64,000 nucleotides of DNA from Heterobilharzia americana. Its lineage: Eukaryota; Platyhelminthes; Trematoda; Strigeidida; Schistosomatidae. The position numbers and the translations under genes were made by a program. Location of the stretch: contig OX104134.1 of assembly GCA_944470555.2 (NCBI GenBank), forward strand, positions 11,201,248 through 11,265,247. Reading direction: 5' to 3'. The notes below the pieces were generated by a model, which saw only the letters and a list, made by a program, of their open reading frames with translations, was not told the DNA's origin and made no database searches. This document shows positions 36,431 through 58,380 of the stretch, piece after piece. Each line of letters starts with the position of its first letter. Positions within the stretch are counted from its first letter, which is position 1.

Positions 36431-37089
36431 TCACCTTATTTAGGTGTACTCAGAACATATGACAAGTCAACAGATACCAAAGTTTGGTAGGGATGTAATA
36501 AAAGAAAAGGAAGCCATCTTTTGCGTGTCCATAGTAATTGAGTAATTTTGTGCCAATAATCTGCTATTTTAATTCGAATACTTTGTTGCCTATCTTCCAC
36601 ACTGAAACTTTGCATCGAGTGTTTTTGTTGTGTGGAGATTGTGTTGCATCTGAACAAAGAGCTAATTTGTATGGTATATTGAATTATTACTAATATGAGG
36701 TATCTACCGAGTGACCAGTTGTTGCTACTCAACTACTTCATATTCACCCTCACTCAATCTGTTGGTCTTAAAAAATGTGATAGCACAAACTGTTAAGTTT
36801 CTTTGTCCTAAACTTGCTTGTTCGTCATGTGCACATTTGTTATTTCTTAGCCACTTGTCTAAGGATTATGAAACCAAGCGTGATTCATCATATTCTATGA
36901 TACCAGTAGTATTTATGAAAAACCTATAATTGTTACCCACAATGAATGAGGGACTAAATGTCCTCCTTGTCTCTTTTATATCACTTCTTTATTTGCTCAA
37001 TAATTAAGCAATTAAGCAAAACAATCTGGTTTCCTAAATCCCTTGCAATGATTGCGAGGTCAAAAACATAAGTCAAAGTAGTCGACTAG

Positions 37090-37510
37090 GGTCGATTAGA
37101 ATAACAGACCACAAAAACAGCCAAATCAAGATTAGTAGATCTTAATAAGATAAGGAAATTTGGAGGAAGGCTCGGCTATAGCTCTGCACGCAATTACACA
37201 GTAGGGTGGGATAAAGCGACAGCGTTAAAAACTTAGTTGTCTGAAAGGAAAGATTGATAACCGAATCTTTGTTTACCGAATCAATATCAAATACATACAA
37301 TAGAAATGATTTTACACCTGTCCCAGATATATGGAAAATTCTACTACCTTTGTCATCACAAAGAAGAAAGAATCAGAACTGTATAAGTCCTGCCTCAAAG
37401 TTGTGGAGTTACCTGATATGAATATAGACAATAAATTGTGTCCGAAACGTTATCCAGTAAATGATACTGTTTCACTGTGTGACAAATCTAACAAACAGAC
37501 TAAAATAGAG
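37090..37510 (+). repeat. Diverged copy of the foldback repeat family
   Basis: Same order of blocks as the copy at 33470: AATAACAGACC, CTCGGCTATAGC, GTAGGGTGGGATAA, TTGATAACCGAATC, CGAAACGTTATCCAGTAAAT and TTTCACTGTGTG. It ends about 300 bases before the MutS-homologue exon. The open frame at 37331-37516 is part of this repeat, not a gene. Confidence 0.7.
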
Positions 37511-37805
37511 TTCTAAACCACCTTATACATTTTCGCGGGTTGATCTTTAAACATTGTCTATTCAAACCTAAGCATAAAACTATCTGAACGCGTCGAAATG
37601 TGTTGTTGGTTTATGCTGTCTGTACAAATGTAGACAGTATGAACTGTCAATGGCACAATTCATGATTACTGATTCTATTCCATCTTGCAAGAATAATTGT
37701 TTTCTTTTTGTTTACTAAAATCAAATATGATATGCGTGAAAGAACATTAATTATTATTATCATTATTAATTATATTTTGAACCTTATTTGTTATTTTTGT
37801 CAAAG

Positions 37806-37993
37806 GTGTATGCAGTCGTAGCTACGGTCTTGATGTTGCTCGGCTTGCAGGATTACCTATGGCAGTAATTGAACAAGCTGAATCTCAAGCGTCCAAAGAT
37901 GAAGAACTTGAATCAGTATGGCTGAAATTAGATAAAGAATACTCCAATACTTTTTCAAGTAGAGTTGAAAATAACGAAGAAGATATTGTTCAT
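37806..37993 (+). CDS. MutS-homologue exon with the SYG-LA-LP motif
   Basis: The acceptor is CAAAG at 37805 and the donor GTAAGT at 37994. The exon enters in phase 1 (GT completes a split codon, probably Gly) and leaves in phase 0. It carries the family motif at its start and a charged coiled stretch ending DIVH. The phase-1 entry does not fit the phase-0 exit of the exon at 34621, so at least one exon is missing or the two belong to different genes. Confidence 0.75.
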
Positions 37994-39204
37994 GTAAGTA
38001 GTTGTTCTCTAAATTATTATTCCACTCCCCTGTCCTTTACTTTGATCTTCAAAAGTTTTTGAATACTTAAAATTGAACGGTAGTTTCAAATATTTGTTTT
38101 TTACCTAGTAACTTATATAACAGCTATGGGATTATTTTTTCTCTGATCACAGTTTCGATTGGAAACAAAATTTTACACCTCCAGATTGAATGACATGTTT
38201 CCGTCTAATCATTTTAGAGTTTCTGTCATCTGCTTTATATTCTATAATCTCGAGTTATCGGTTAGCTTTTAGGATTTTGAACAATGTACCCCCAGTATCA
38301 TTTAAAATAGCACAGTGTTCCAACAATCCAATATTCTTAACATAATCTTGCCTGATTTGGACATCATTCACATTCTTTGGTTACCTTGCATATGAAGTAA
38401 TAATAAAATTAGCCTTGGTCAGTTATCTCTAATAAGTTTATACTTTCTTTTCCTTCACCATTCACACTTAAGGTTGTACTTTTAGGTGAAACCATGTGTT
38501 AATGTGTTCACAGTTGTCAACAGACCCTAACCTCATAAACTAAATACCAACCTGGTAAATAATCATAATAATCCTGCTAACCAGTCACGTAAAACATTGA
38601 AGTTACTTGCATTGTATGGTAAATGATGCTTGTTGTTAAGTGATGAGTATTTCAGCAATAGATTATTTCAATAAGTGTATGATTTGAAACAGATGTGTAC
38701 TCTTGTTGAATATAATGATGCAAAACCAGTAGCTACGAAATTACATTATCCTTTTCATTAAAACTATATGCCTTTTTAGGTGCCATCTTTTATCGACTGA
38801 ATTGTAATTTTTAAAATATTTTTTGGTTCTTATTTGTTTGTAGTTTACTATTTCTTTGGGTAGTGTTGTAATGACTTCTCGCTATCTCAATTGATCATCA
38901 TGAGCTCATAAATGAATATAATTGTATTGTTTAAAATGTATGTTTCTCAATTCGTATGTTATTCCCTCTTTTAAACATTTTCACTTTTTAAAATATTCAG
39001 GAATCTCCGGCTGTATCAATTGCCAGTGAATTATGTCCTCGTATTGTAGAATTACTGGGGCAAGTTATCAAGGAAACTGAAAGCAAAAGTAATAATAACC
39101 TGTCATCTGATATCATCGGTCCAAAAGTCGCTGAAATTACTCGTCAACTTTTACTGGACAAACCAAACAATTTACCAACTGACATTCTTTTAAGTTTAGT
39201 GTAG
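37806..39204 (+). CDS. C-terminal end of a MutS-homologue mismatch repair protein (two exons)
   Basis: The exons are 37806-37993 and 39001-39204, giving about 129 residues and a TAG stop. The first reads VCSRSYGLDVARLAGLP followed by AVIEQAESQAS. This matches the conserved end of the MutS ATPase domain, where eukaryotic MSH6 and MSH3 have a SYG-x-x-(V/A)A(R/K)LA-x-(L/V)P motif just after the Walker and signature motifs. These proteins bind mispaired DNA as heterodimers with MSH2 in the nucleus. The tail is longer than the roughly 65 residues usual after this motif in human MSH6, with an acidic linker (VENNEEDIVH) before a final helix-rich piece. No Walker A, Walker B or mismatch-binding domain was found upstream. 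MSH6 and MSH3 cannot be told apart here. Confidence 0.75.
39001..39204 (+). CDS. MutS-homologue terminal exon
   Basis: The acceptor is ATATTCAG at 39000, in phase 0, with 67 codons and a TAG stop at 39202-39204. It begins ESPAVSIASELCPRIVELLG and ends NNLPTDILLSLV. The helical, weakly conserved tail is typical of the C-terminal dimer region of eukaryotic MutS homologues. It is called by continuity of frame and phase with the previous exon and by the poly(A) signals that follow. Confidence 0.65.
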   Translation, partial: ESPAVSIASELCPRIVELLGQVIKETESKSNNNLSSDIIGPKVAEITRQLLLDKPNNLPTDILLSLV

Positions 39205-39392
39205 AGGATTAGAAGAAGAGATTTTTCAGCATATTTGAGATTCTAAAACCTATATTGCGCAAAATCATTGTTTGTATTATAAAGTCATTTGCTCGCGAAT
39301 TTGAAAATTTTGTTTTCTCCTTACATTATTTTTTACTAGATTACCTAAGATTTACCATGTTATATATTATTCTATAAGCAAAAGCCCTAATG

Positions 39393-39402
39393 AATAAATA
39401 AA
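39393..39402 (+). terminator. Overlapping AATAAA poly(A) signals after the MutS-homologue gene
   Basis: Two AATAAA hexamers overlap by two bases, about 190 bases after the TAG at 39204. This is a good distance for the 3' end of that transcript. Confidence 0.55.
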
Positions 39403-39689
39403 TATTACATATATCTTCATTGAATTCCTTTCAATGTCAACTCCATTTCGTTAGTTTTACCAGGTATCAATATACGTGCATAATCATTATAAAGGCGAAA
39501 TGGTTTGTTACCTGTTGGAAGGAAAAGGAAACTTGATCTTGACAGGATCGTAATCGTCTTGCAGAAAGCTTTCTTGGTGAAGTTATCTATAAAGAATATT
39601 TCAGAACTAGTCATTATGACATAGCATAACAACCATGTTCAAATGATTTGTTCAAACACCTGGTGTTAATTTGCAACATTCAGTACACT

Positions 39690-39850
39690 GGATCAAGAGT
39701 AACGACGTGTGCGTAACTCATCTCCTAAGTTCATGTTCAACACTAAACAATGAGACACATTCATAGTATGAGGGCTAATAATACTCCCTGACTGCCCAGA
39801 GCTGGTCATAAGACTCGGAGTTCGAACCCACGAGTGGAGCGCCTAGACCT
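39690..39850 (-). repeat. tRNA-derived SINE-like repeat
   Basis: In reverse orientation: CAATGAGACACATTCATAG, TAATAATACTCCCTGACTGC and GGAGTTCGAACCCACGAGTG. It lies about 490 bases after the MutS-homologue stop. Confidence 0.6.
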
Positions 39851-41584
39851 CTACTAAGTGAGGAATAAGTTTCTATGGCACCTTAAAATGTTGATTTTAC
39901 TCTATCATGAGAATGGAATGGAAATGTATAATAGACACTTAGTTCTGGGTTAGAATCCCATTCCACCAACTTAGATTTGAGGCACTAACCCACACAATCT
40001 CGTCCAAGTAAACTAGTATGTAGCTTATAGGTGAGTTGGATCTATCATCTTAGATTACATTTAAACTGGTAAATGAGATTTAGTATGACAAGTTATTTCA
40101 ATATTTTAATTAACTTTCGTTCAATCATATGATGCGGGCTGCAAATGTGTCCAGGATGTTGGTAAACGCCTTACTTTTTAACCTTCAGGCAATCGGTAAC
40201 TTATTTATTACTGTCAGTGTGTGTATTTTTTAATTTTCCCTACCTCTTTTCCAAAAAGAGGAAATCTCTGATTTATTCTTGACTAGTTCAACTTTTAGTA
40301 CATTAATTATCTTCAAGATCTCATGACTTCAGAAATTGTGTCCATCACTCTTATTCAAAAAAATTGTAATGGAGAGAATTGTAAATCCTATTCAAATGTC
40401 TTACATTACAGGTATAGTTACTTTGTACTTCTATGTGAAATTTATTGAGATAAAGTAGGGAAACAAAAGAAATGGTGAACTTGTTTGAAAGGGGTCTATT
40501 GTACTATTGCAAAATAATTATGAATAAGGTTATCACTGAACAATTCGGTACGAAATTCTTTCTAACATGGTGTGTTGTGGCCAGTTTTCTATGGATTCTT
40601 GTCATCTTCAAGTTGTTTACACTTATAATCCCTTACTACTGGACTGTTCGCGACATAGAAATTTATATGTACACTTTTATAAGGTGCATTTATTTAACGA
40701 ACAGAAACCACAGAACAGTTTTAAATATTAAGATTCCTATTTTGAAACCAATGTAATTTTCTGTGAACCGAAACTGCTGTTTTTCTTTATACAAATGATA
40801 TGGAATGGAATTTAAATTTACTACTGGTTCTTTGTGATTCTTATGAATATATTAGAATACTGATTTCACTGATATTCGTATTCTGATAGTTTGTGTTCTC
40901 ACAATATTAAGTTGAATTCTTTACTAAAAAAGAGGACTGTACATTCATTGTGAAGCTTATTACGACAAATAATGACATCTGGCATAATCTCGTAAAGAAT
41001 CAGGTCTCCACATTACACGTCCTTGTGAAAGAAAGCCGAGGAATGACAATAACTTCACCAAAAGTGAAAAATAAAAAGGCACTATCCTCAGGGTTCAAGG
41101 AAAGGTAAGGTGACCATTTTAAAACTATTATAGAGTTTTCTTCAGTACGTTCCTGTCTCTCAACTGCCTCTACGTGGGACGCCCATGAGGTTTAAACCAA
41201 TATTCATATTTAGGGCAAAAACATTCGGATATGTTTACTAAACAGTAGGTTAAATAAGTTTTGCGAAGGCAATTGGTTCTTTTGAATGTACACTTACGCC
41301 AACGACTAACTCAAGTAGTGATGCACAACTGTGCGACCAAATTAAATGGTCACTGTCAAACAAGACATGACAGTATTTATCACTTGTGAGGCAATAAACG
41401 TATTGTAATTATCCTAAGATTGTCTCAGAAAATTATATGCCAGCATTTGGACCTAATAATATAATCCTTTATTTGTTAAGGACATATATGTGATGATCAT
41501 TCGCAGAATGTTAAGGTTGCTTAATTTTGGTTATATTTCGAACAGAGACTCTGATTGACAAAATCAACGTAAAACCTCGCACAC
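39850..41584. other. No gene seen
   Basis: Intergenic DNA after the MutS-homologue gene. A 94-codon hydrophobic frame at 40472-40756 is probably chance in AT-rich DNA. Confidence 0.45.
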
Positions 41585-41950
41585 AAGTCCATCGGTTCAA
41601 GTTGACATACAGTAGTACACAAAAAAAGGTGGGTAGAAAAAGAGTGAAATCCATATAGACAAAGTTGTGTGAGAATAAACAATTTCAAGACAACGGTTAG
41701 TGCAAATATTCAAGCTGTAGAAGATTTCAAGCACTGAATACATTCATGCCATTATCACTGATTTCCAGCCGTATCACAAACACTCAGTCCTCAACCACTG
41801 CTGATTACTTCCGTTTCGAGACCCTAGCTAGTCAGTTGACATCTCCCCATACGTGATTCATATCAACAATAAAAGACTTCATCGACTGTTGTCACGTCTT
41901 CGTCTGGCCACCCTGATAACTCAGCTACAGATAAACAATCCAGGAAAATT
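41585..41950 (+). repeat. Unassigned interspersed repeat, copy 1 of 3
   Basis: It shares ordered blocks with 45395-45800 and 52825-53025: GTTCAAGTTG, GAATACATTCATGCCA, a TCCTCAACCACTG segment, AGACTTCATCGACTGTTGTC and TGGCCACCCTGATAACTCAG. No open frame is conserved between copies. Confidence 0.55.
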
Positions 41951-42158
41951 TATTTGGAAGGAAGTCAATGACGACATACTTTAAAATCAGACAGTAGATA
42001 AACTAAACAACCTGGTAGATATAAGTGGAATACAATGAAATGAGTGACATTTTTCAGAGATTTAACGTCAATCGCTGAATTTGCTGGGAAAAACATGATA
42101 GCTGTGTTAAATGATGAAAAATCAAATGTAAAGGTCGAACCTAAGTTATTTATTACAC

Positions 42159-42160
<2 letters not shown>

Positions 42161-42214
<54 letters not shown>
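42161..42214. repeat. (TA)27 microsatellite
   Basis: Perfect AT/TA tract of 54 bases. Open frames across it on both strands owe their length to the repeat. Confidence 0.98.
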
Positions 42215-42216
<2 letters not shown>

Positions 42217-44299
42217 TTCTCCAGTGACTGTACTAGCTATTATTTGTGTGGTTTTATTCATCGTTAAATATTCTTCCCAAGTTATTCTTACGTCTGTTTT
42301 CCACTAACTGAATCTATAGTCTGATTTTTACGTTGCTTACTTATATTATTACTATTGTCATCATCATCGGTGTGGGATTTGGACGAATATTTTTGCTCGA
42401 TTAAAAAATGCATTTCAATACTATCACATTCACTTTCAGCCTCGATCCCAAAAGTTAACATTGATGTATGCATCACTTTTGAACTCTGTGGTAAGATAAG
42501 ACGTCTCTGCAGTACTTTTAAGCATAAACACTTAAATTGATTGGTTATATTACTTGATTGAGTAGTAATTGCATGGCAAGCTAATCTGCTCTATACAGTT
42601 GCGTAAAATTCAATTTATTGGAGTTTGGATACTCAGCGAACCCAAGTGAAAAATCGTTAGTAAGAGTTGAAACAGGAAGTAAGTTCGAGTAGTTTGGTGA
42701 AAAAGCGTAGTTAATCGATAGGATGCCGCTAAACGGATATCGACAATACATGTCGTCGGCCACTGATGGAAAGTGTGTAGGCTTCGTAATTTGATTTATG
42801 CCGCTGCATGGTCTCAACAATCTTTTTGGACGGTTTAATATTCTGTCAAAATAGTCAGAAAAAAACCAGTTATTCATTTCTCCAGCTTATTTCTTCAGGA
42901 GTATAAAAAAAGTTTGTATGTGATGTATTTCTACCTAAAGAAAATCACAGGCAAAACTTCGCAACTCGATACTTCCTCAGCCCGATGAAACATAAAGCAC
43001 TTGTTTGTAAAACATTTCACTGTCTTAGTGTATTCATTATCGCTGGTTATATCTGAACCCATTTGGTAGTTTCACTAGTCAATTTTGGATAGAAAATGAT
43101 AGTGTTGAGAAAATGACATAAGAAGCGAAGTAAGATAGTTAAAATGGCTTTCAAGCTTGCTGTCTGTCACCAATTGTAACCGAATTCTGTAACTCTATAT
43201 TAGTTGACATGTAGCGAATAAAAATTGCATCATTCACCAACTGTTTTGTGCTCACAGTTATTAATTTATTACTTTGACTGATGTAACTGCTTTCATTTTC
43301 AGACAGGTAAACACCCCAAGTGATGGACAATTCAAAACTTTATGAACTTTCAGGATGACAATCTAAACAATTATCAATTAGGCGTGATTAAGCAATCACA
43401 GTAGTGAGGCTTTATATCATGTATGTGCTTATTCTGTTTTATACGACAAGAAACTCTGCAGAAGCAGTTTCAATTTTAGATAATCATGCTTTTCTGTCTT
43501 CTAGGCCTGAAGTAATCTTCGAATTCAGATGTTTCTGAATTCGTCCAAGCATATATTTTAATACCATTAATTCCTTTATCTGTTTATGAGTTCATTCAAA
43601 CAAGGAAAGTAGTAGCTTCGTGTGTGTTCAAACAACGGTTCATTTGGTGATAATAAATCTTGTTTTCGTGAATGTGATAAAATCAGCCATATAATATGTT
43701 CTACCGATAAATAATATCAGCCTTGTTTCAAACTGGCACTGCATGATCCAAGCATATATGATAATGTGACTTAAATCCTCTCCTATTATGTAGAAAACAG
43801 AGAGAATCTCATTCAAAATGGAGGTTTGTTTATAAGCTTCACACGATATTTATTTTGTCACTGTTTTAATGACCAGTTTCTATTCCGTCGGTCACATTAT
43901 TTGCTTTGCCGATGCAATGGACTACAATGAAGAAAGAATGAATTGGTTTCATTAATACGAGTATAGAATTCGGATACGATGATGAAGTATAATTCCATTA
44001 TATTTGCTTGTTTATGTGTATCATAGTGAAACAGTATTGTAAGTTGGTGACGTTTCTAAAAATACTTTTTGCTCATGGTTATATCAGGATAATCACAACC
44101 TTCTGGTCTGTTGTTGATAGCTATACTTTTTTAAATTTTTTGATTTAATTCGTATCAAAATTGCCTACATTTTCAAGTTTGTCACTGTCATTTCTATGAC
44201 ATGTGTCAGATGTCGACTTGGTAAATAGAGCTTTAGTTATTAGTATCTCTTTCCATCTACTGGAGTTAAGTTTTAAAATTGTCACTCTACCTCATCCTG

Positions 44300-44680
44300 T
44301 TACTTCGCTACACGGCTACTGCTGAGCTGTTTTCTAAATTTCTCATCTTATTAGGGTTTACCGTTCAATATTTTTCCTAGTTTTCTATGTTCCGCTACTC
44401 TTATTGACCCCGTTAGGCAAGTTCTGTCCGCGTATTTGACCTCATAGCCATTATATCGAATTTGGTGAATCAAATTATTTTCTTATTCGGTTCGATAGAG
44501 TCCTTTGGCCTCCGAAGTTTGTCTTTAATGCATTTTCTGGGCCTCAGAGCTACTTTGCCCGGTTTTATCAAGAATTCTACGTAGGACTTCCTATTTCCCT
44601 TCTATGAACCTTCAAAATCCTTCCCATAGCTTCATTATTAATACAGTTTGCGTCTGTAATCATGTTATTTATGGTATTTT
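44300..44680 (-). repeat. Diverged copy of the foldback repeat family
   Basis: Similar in order to the copy at 1290-1640: a GACCCCGTTAGGCAA block, CGTATTTGACCTCATAGCCA, ATCGAATTTGGTGAATCAAA and a GGTTCGATAGAGTCC block. Identity is low to moderate, and the ends are not clear. Confidence 0.5.
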
Positions 44681-45394
44681 TCTTGATACCTCTAATGTGT
44701 TATTGAATAAGCCCATAGGGGTAGTTATTTAGTAATGATACATCCTTTAGATGTTGTATCTCTTGACAAAGATATTTTACCTTACTAGTTAGGCCTCATT
44801 ACTTAAGGGTTTAATTAGGCCGACCTAAACTGATATTACATGAGAGTGCCTAAAGCCTAAGTATCGATCATGCTCTGAAACCTTATATGGTATCTAAACC
44901 TCTACCTTACCTTTGTTTAATTTTGCAACACAACATATCTAGTTGTCCTTCGTCACTTACTACTTTATGTGTGAATTTGATTGGATCAGCTACTGAGTTT
45001 ATGTGTAAGAAATAGGTCTATATGTTTTGATTTCAACACTATAAATGTGCCAGCTACATATCTCCAACGTACTTTTATTTAACCAGTGCCCAATGGGCTT
45101 TGTTGTGACATATCACTAAATGAAGCTTTGGAAAGATTTTAAAGGTCACCCTAGGAATGACTGAAGTAGTCAATTAAATTTCTTTATTTAGACTTGAATG
45201 GTAAATTCTTGTAAAGGCAAGAAGTATATTTGGTCATTTCAGTTGTTATTATTGTTGTTGTTAGAGTGACCTTTAAATTCACTCCAGCTTTGACTAAAAC
45301 TGATTTCAGAACTTCTCGTAACCATTAACTGACAGCTAAAAAGCAGCATATATTGAGCGCTTCTTATTGATTCTCTCTACTTTTTTAGCAGACA

Positions 45395-45800
45395 CACAAC
45401 CAACGAACCTCGCATCCGTTCAAGTTGCCACACTTCACAGCACCACGCTAGGAACTAGTGCATAGAAAAGGTGAGATCAGAGTAGAAAAAGGTGTATGGA
45501 AATAGAAAAATTTGAAGACATTCAGGCTTTAGAAAACGTCGAAGAGTGAATACATCTGCACCACTGTGCCCAGTTTCCAACGATTTCATCTAGAGTCCTC
45601 AACCACTGATTTCAGTGACCTCGAGGACCACAATGAGGCAGTAGACGCCCTCTAAAAGGGTTAGACTAACTGTAAGAGACTTCAGGAACTGATGCCAGGT
45701 TTTGATCTGGCCACCAAGAACCTTCTCACAACTCTATTGTAATTCAGCTAACAATACACGTTGAAGTCGGCAGAAGCCATCCATGTATTGCTCAACTAGT
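45395..45800 (+). repeat. Unassigned interspersed repeat, copy 2 of 3
   Basis: Blocks GTTCAAGTTGCC, GTGAATACATCTGCACCACT, CCTCAACCACTGATTTCAG, AGAGACTTCAGGAACTGATG and TCTGGCCACCAAGAACC match copy 1 in order. Confidence 0.55.
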
Positions 45801-47662
45801 CCCATACCTTATTTCTCCTTTGTTCTTAGCCCCTATTAAATACATTTTTCACAATTCTACAAACATACAGTTGAATACTACGGTTTTTCAGATGTAAAAT
45901 TACTTCCCAGCCTCTTTTGCAAAGTATAAGCTAGAGAGTATGTAAGTATTATTTATCGACTGGCGTAAGGTCCAGTTATATGTGTAAAAGAGATCACAGG
46001 TCTTAGGTAAACGAAAAGTTCAACTTTACTGGCAAATACAGTGCCCAGGTGTACAAGTATGTGATCAATAAATCTCTCATCCATTGTTTCTGTGATGATT
46101 TGGAACTATGTGTTCTTCTCAAGTTATAAAGAAGAATATATTATACCAAACTCTCTGGGTTCGGATCTACCGTATAAGATATAGAAATATAGAAGCTGGG
46201 TAAAGAACACTGATCAATACAATGAAATGTTTGGATGTTCGAGATTGTTTGAAAACATGTAACTGAATCACTTTTATGTATTTCAAAAACCTTATGATTT
46301 CAAATCATGAACTTCTCTCTATAATAGGATCTTTGTGGCATAGGACGTAAACTAGGACTTCCTGACCTAATGAGGAACTGATCTTTAAGGTGGATATCAG
46401 TTTCATATACAGTACACTGTGTAGCATCATTATCGTTTAATCTAGTCCAGAGAATCATCCACTTTGTCGAATATCCTTAGCGTCAAGCTGTCACCTTTGA
46501 TTCAGAGATTTAACCAGATGCCAAGAATTCCTTCAGATAGTCTATAGATTGATATTTGTATCTGTTCAAGAGTACCAAGTGAGCGACAGTCACTTATTTG
46601 TGTAAGAGGCAACATGTTAATAGCTGTTATGAAAATTAAGTGAAGGGCTAAATAGAGTCTCTTGAAATCGACCTAGAAGACACCTAAACGATTTCTTAAC
46701 TTACTATACCTAATAGAAATCGTCGAATAAGAACAAAGCGTAGGATATTACAGATGATGCAGTGCTCAGAAGATAATGTAATGACAGAAAAAGGCGTTGT
46801 CAATAACAAGCTTCTGATTGTTGAAACTCAAGGCTATCCTCCTTTTAATGTGCTAACAAAGGTGAACCGTTTCACACACAGTTCTTGTCAGCGTGACAAC
46901 CATTATTCTGCAGCCAGTCAGATACTCATTTATTTTGGTTTACTAACTGGCAGAGAGATATGAACTCTCTCACTTAGTCAAGCGAACATCTGACTACTTT
47001 TTAAGTACAATCTTTAAGATTAACTGGGTAATTTACATTTATTCTACAGACTGCGATTTTATTTTGATAAACAAAAACAAAAATTAGGTGAAAATGTTGG
47101 GTTATTTCGTTGTTTTCCCAGCCTGAAATCGAATCTAGTCTTCCTACACACAGAAATGCACCAATTAAAATTTCACTATCCTTCACAACTATATTATTTC
47201 AGTGCTATATACTTGCAGTCCAAAATCACAAAGTAGGTAAAGGAATTGAAATGATTTAGAAGAATCCACAAATCAGAGGAAACTTTCATATGTACAAATA
47301 AAATGGTTTTGCACGTGTGTGCATGTTTGTCAGCTTCCTGGGTTATATGTGCCAAAGTGAAAGCCTACACACAAAATAGTGTCCAGATGACCTGATACAC
47401 ATGATTTAGCCCGATAAAAAGAATTTTGTTGAAAGAAATGCATATTTAAAAAATAGTTCCACGTAAAGTGTGTCACACACTTTTGTACTTAGAATTTATT
47501 TGATTGGTTTAGTAACAAATCGAACTGCGATACGATTATAGTAAATACCAAAAAGTAATATAATAATTATAATAGTACGTGCTAGACTGACGATCACTTC
47601 TTTTCACTGTTTGGCAAGGAAGTTTATCTGTTTCTATTTTTGTCACCGGATTCACCGGGATT

Positions 47663-57614
<9,952 letters not shown>

Positions 57615-57684
57615 CTTTTTTTCAGTTGCTAAAATATTTTCAAACATTTCTCATTTGTGGTAAAATTAACTTTTAAATGCTAAT

Positions 57685-57690
57685 AATAAA
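57685..57690 (+). terminator. AATAAA poly(A) signal of the transgelin-like gene
   Basis: An AATAAA hexamer lies about 70 bases after the stop codon at 57612-57614. The short 3' UTR is typical of compact terminal exons. Confidence 0.5.
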
Positions 57691-57919
57691 CGTAACATCA
57701 TTATGACATTTTGCATAGAAGCGTAACCACTCTGATGTCTGTCTACCAATTAATTACCCGATATGCTTTCATAAATTTCTTTCAGTTAAATATGCTTATT
57801 CTTTCAAATGCATTTTTTGGTTCATTGTATTGCTACTTCTTCAGATGACGAGCTTTATACTTATAGGTATACGTTTACAGCCTCTAATTAACCGTTCAGA
57901 TAAATGATATTTTCTTTAG

Positions 57920-58087
57920 CTTGACTACCCTATTAGCGTGCTGCCTGTTTTACCGCTTAGTGATAAGACCAATGACGAAACCCTTCGAACTTTACGTCTC
58001 TGCGAATGTTTTATTCGGTCAGGGAAGTTCGAATATCTGCTTAAGCATTTACTGCCTCTAATTTCATCATGTGAAATAAGTAGTTGA
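57920..58087 (+). CDS. Putative terminal exon of an unknown gene
   Basis: A good acceptor (ATTTTCTTTAG at 57919) is followed by 55 open codons and TGA. The product begins LDYPISVLPVLPLSDKTNDE, with later LRLCECFIRSGKFEYLL. It looks like real protein but matches no family I know. It lies 305 bases beyond the transgelin stop, so it is either the end of another + strand transcript that overlaps transgelin, an alternative 3' exon (phase 0 would fit transgelin exon 3), or chance. Confidence 0.35.
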   Translation, partial: LDYPISVLPVLPLSDKTNDETLRTLRLCECFIRSGKFEYLLKHLLPLISSCEISS

Positions 58088-58269
58088 TATCATCAGTGAA
58101 AAGAATTGTATGGGAAAGTAATTATAGAAAATGATAATGAACAGATCTTCAGTCATTTTTTATAGTTGTAGATGTCACTAAAAGATAGTCAGGTAACGCG
58201 TAAAGACACTAATGATGGATAGTAATCAACAGTGGAATCCAGGAGGCCAGTTTCATCCTACTTTAGACT

Positions 58270-58380
58270 CATCATTTGGACTTACCTGCTTCCCGGTGAG
58301 CGATGTTGTTCCCACTACGACTCTAACCCGGGACTGATTACTTCAAACACCAGAGCGCTATCCACGAGGCTACCAAGTTA
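58270..58380. repeat. Short interspersed repeat, pair with 9160-9270
   Basis: Second copy of the element at 9160. It is followed at 58455-58510 by a small hairpin built on GGACCGGTCTCTGTC and GACAGAGACTG. Confidence 0.6.

Larger units (their letters stand above)
34622..37805 (+). other. Interval between FHA-gene exon 4 and the MutS-homologue exons
   Basis: It contains a SINE-like copy (36270-36430), a foldback-family copy (37090-37510) and a weakly MutS-like frame at 36711-36929. It has no exon that carries the FHA gene to a stop in a supported way, and no recognisable MutS ATPase core. Confidence 0.6.
42215..47662. other. Upstream region of the transgelin-like gene
   Basis: It holds the repeats at 44300 and 45395. 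Elsewhere there is no supported gene. The promoter of the transgelin-like gene must lie here if there is no upstream untranslated exon, but I cannot place it. Confidence 0.45.

Noticed and set aside
37331..37516. 61-codon frame upstream of the MutS exons
   Set aside because: It belongs to a copy of the foldback repeat family seen elsewhere in the window.
40472..40756. Hydrophobic 94-codon frame that looks like a membrane protein
   Set aside because: AT-rich DNA gives Phe/Ile/Leu-rich frames by chance. No splice context, no family similarity.
41965..42307. Open frames of 87 and 98 codons on opposite strands
   Set aside because: Length comes from the (TA)27 tract; flanks lack motifs.
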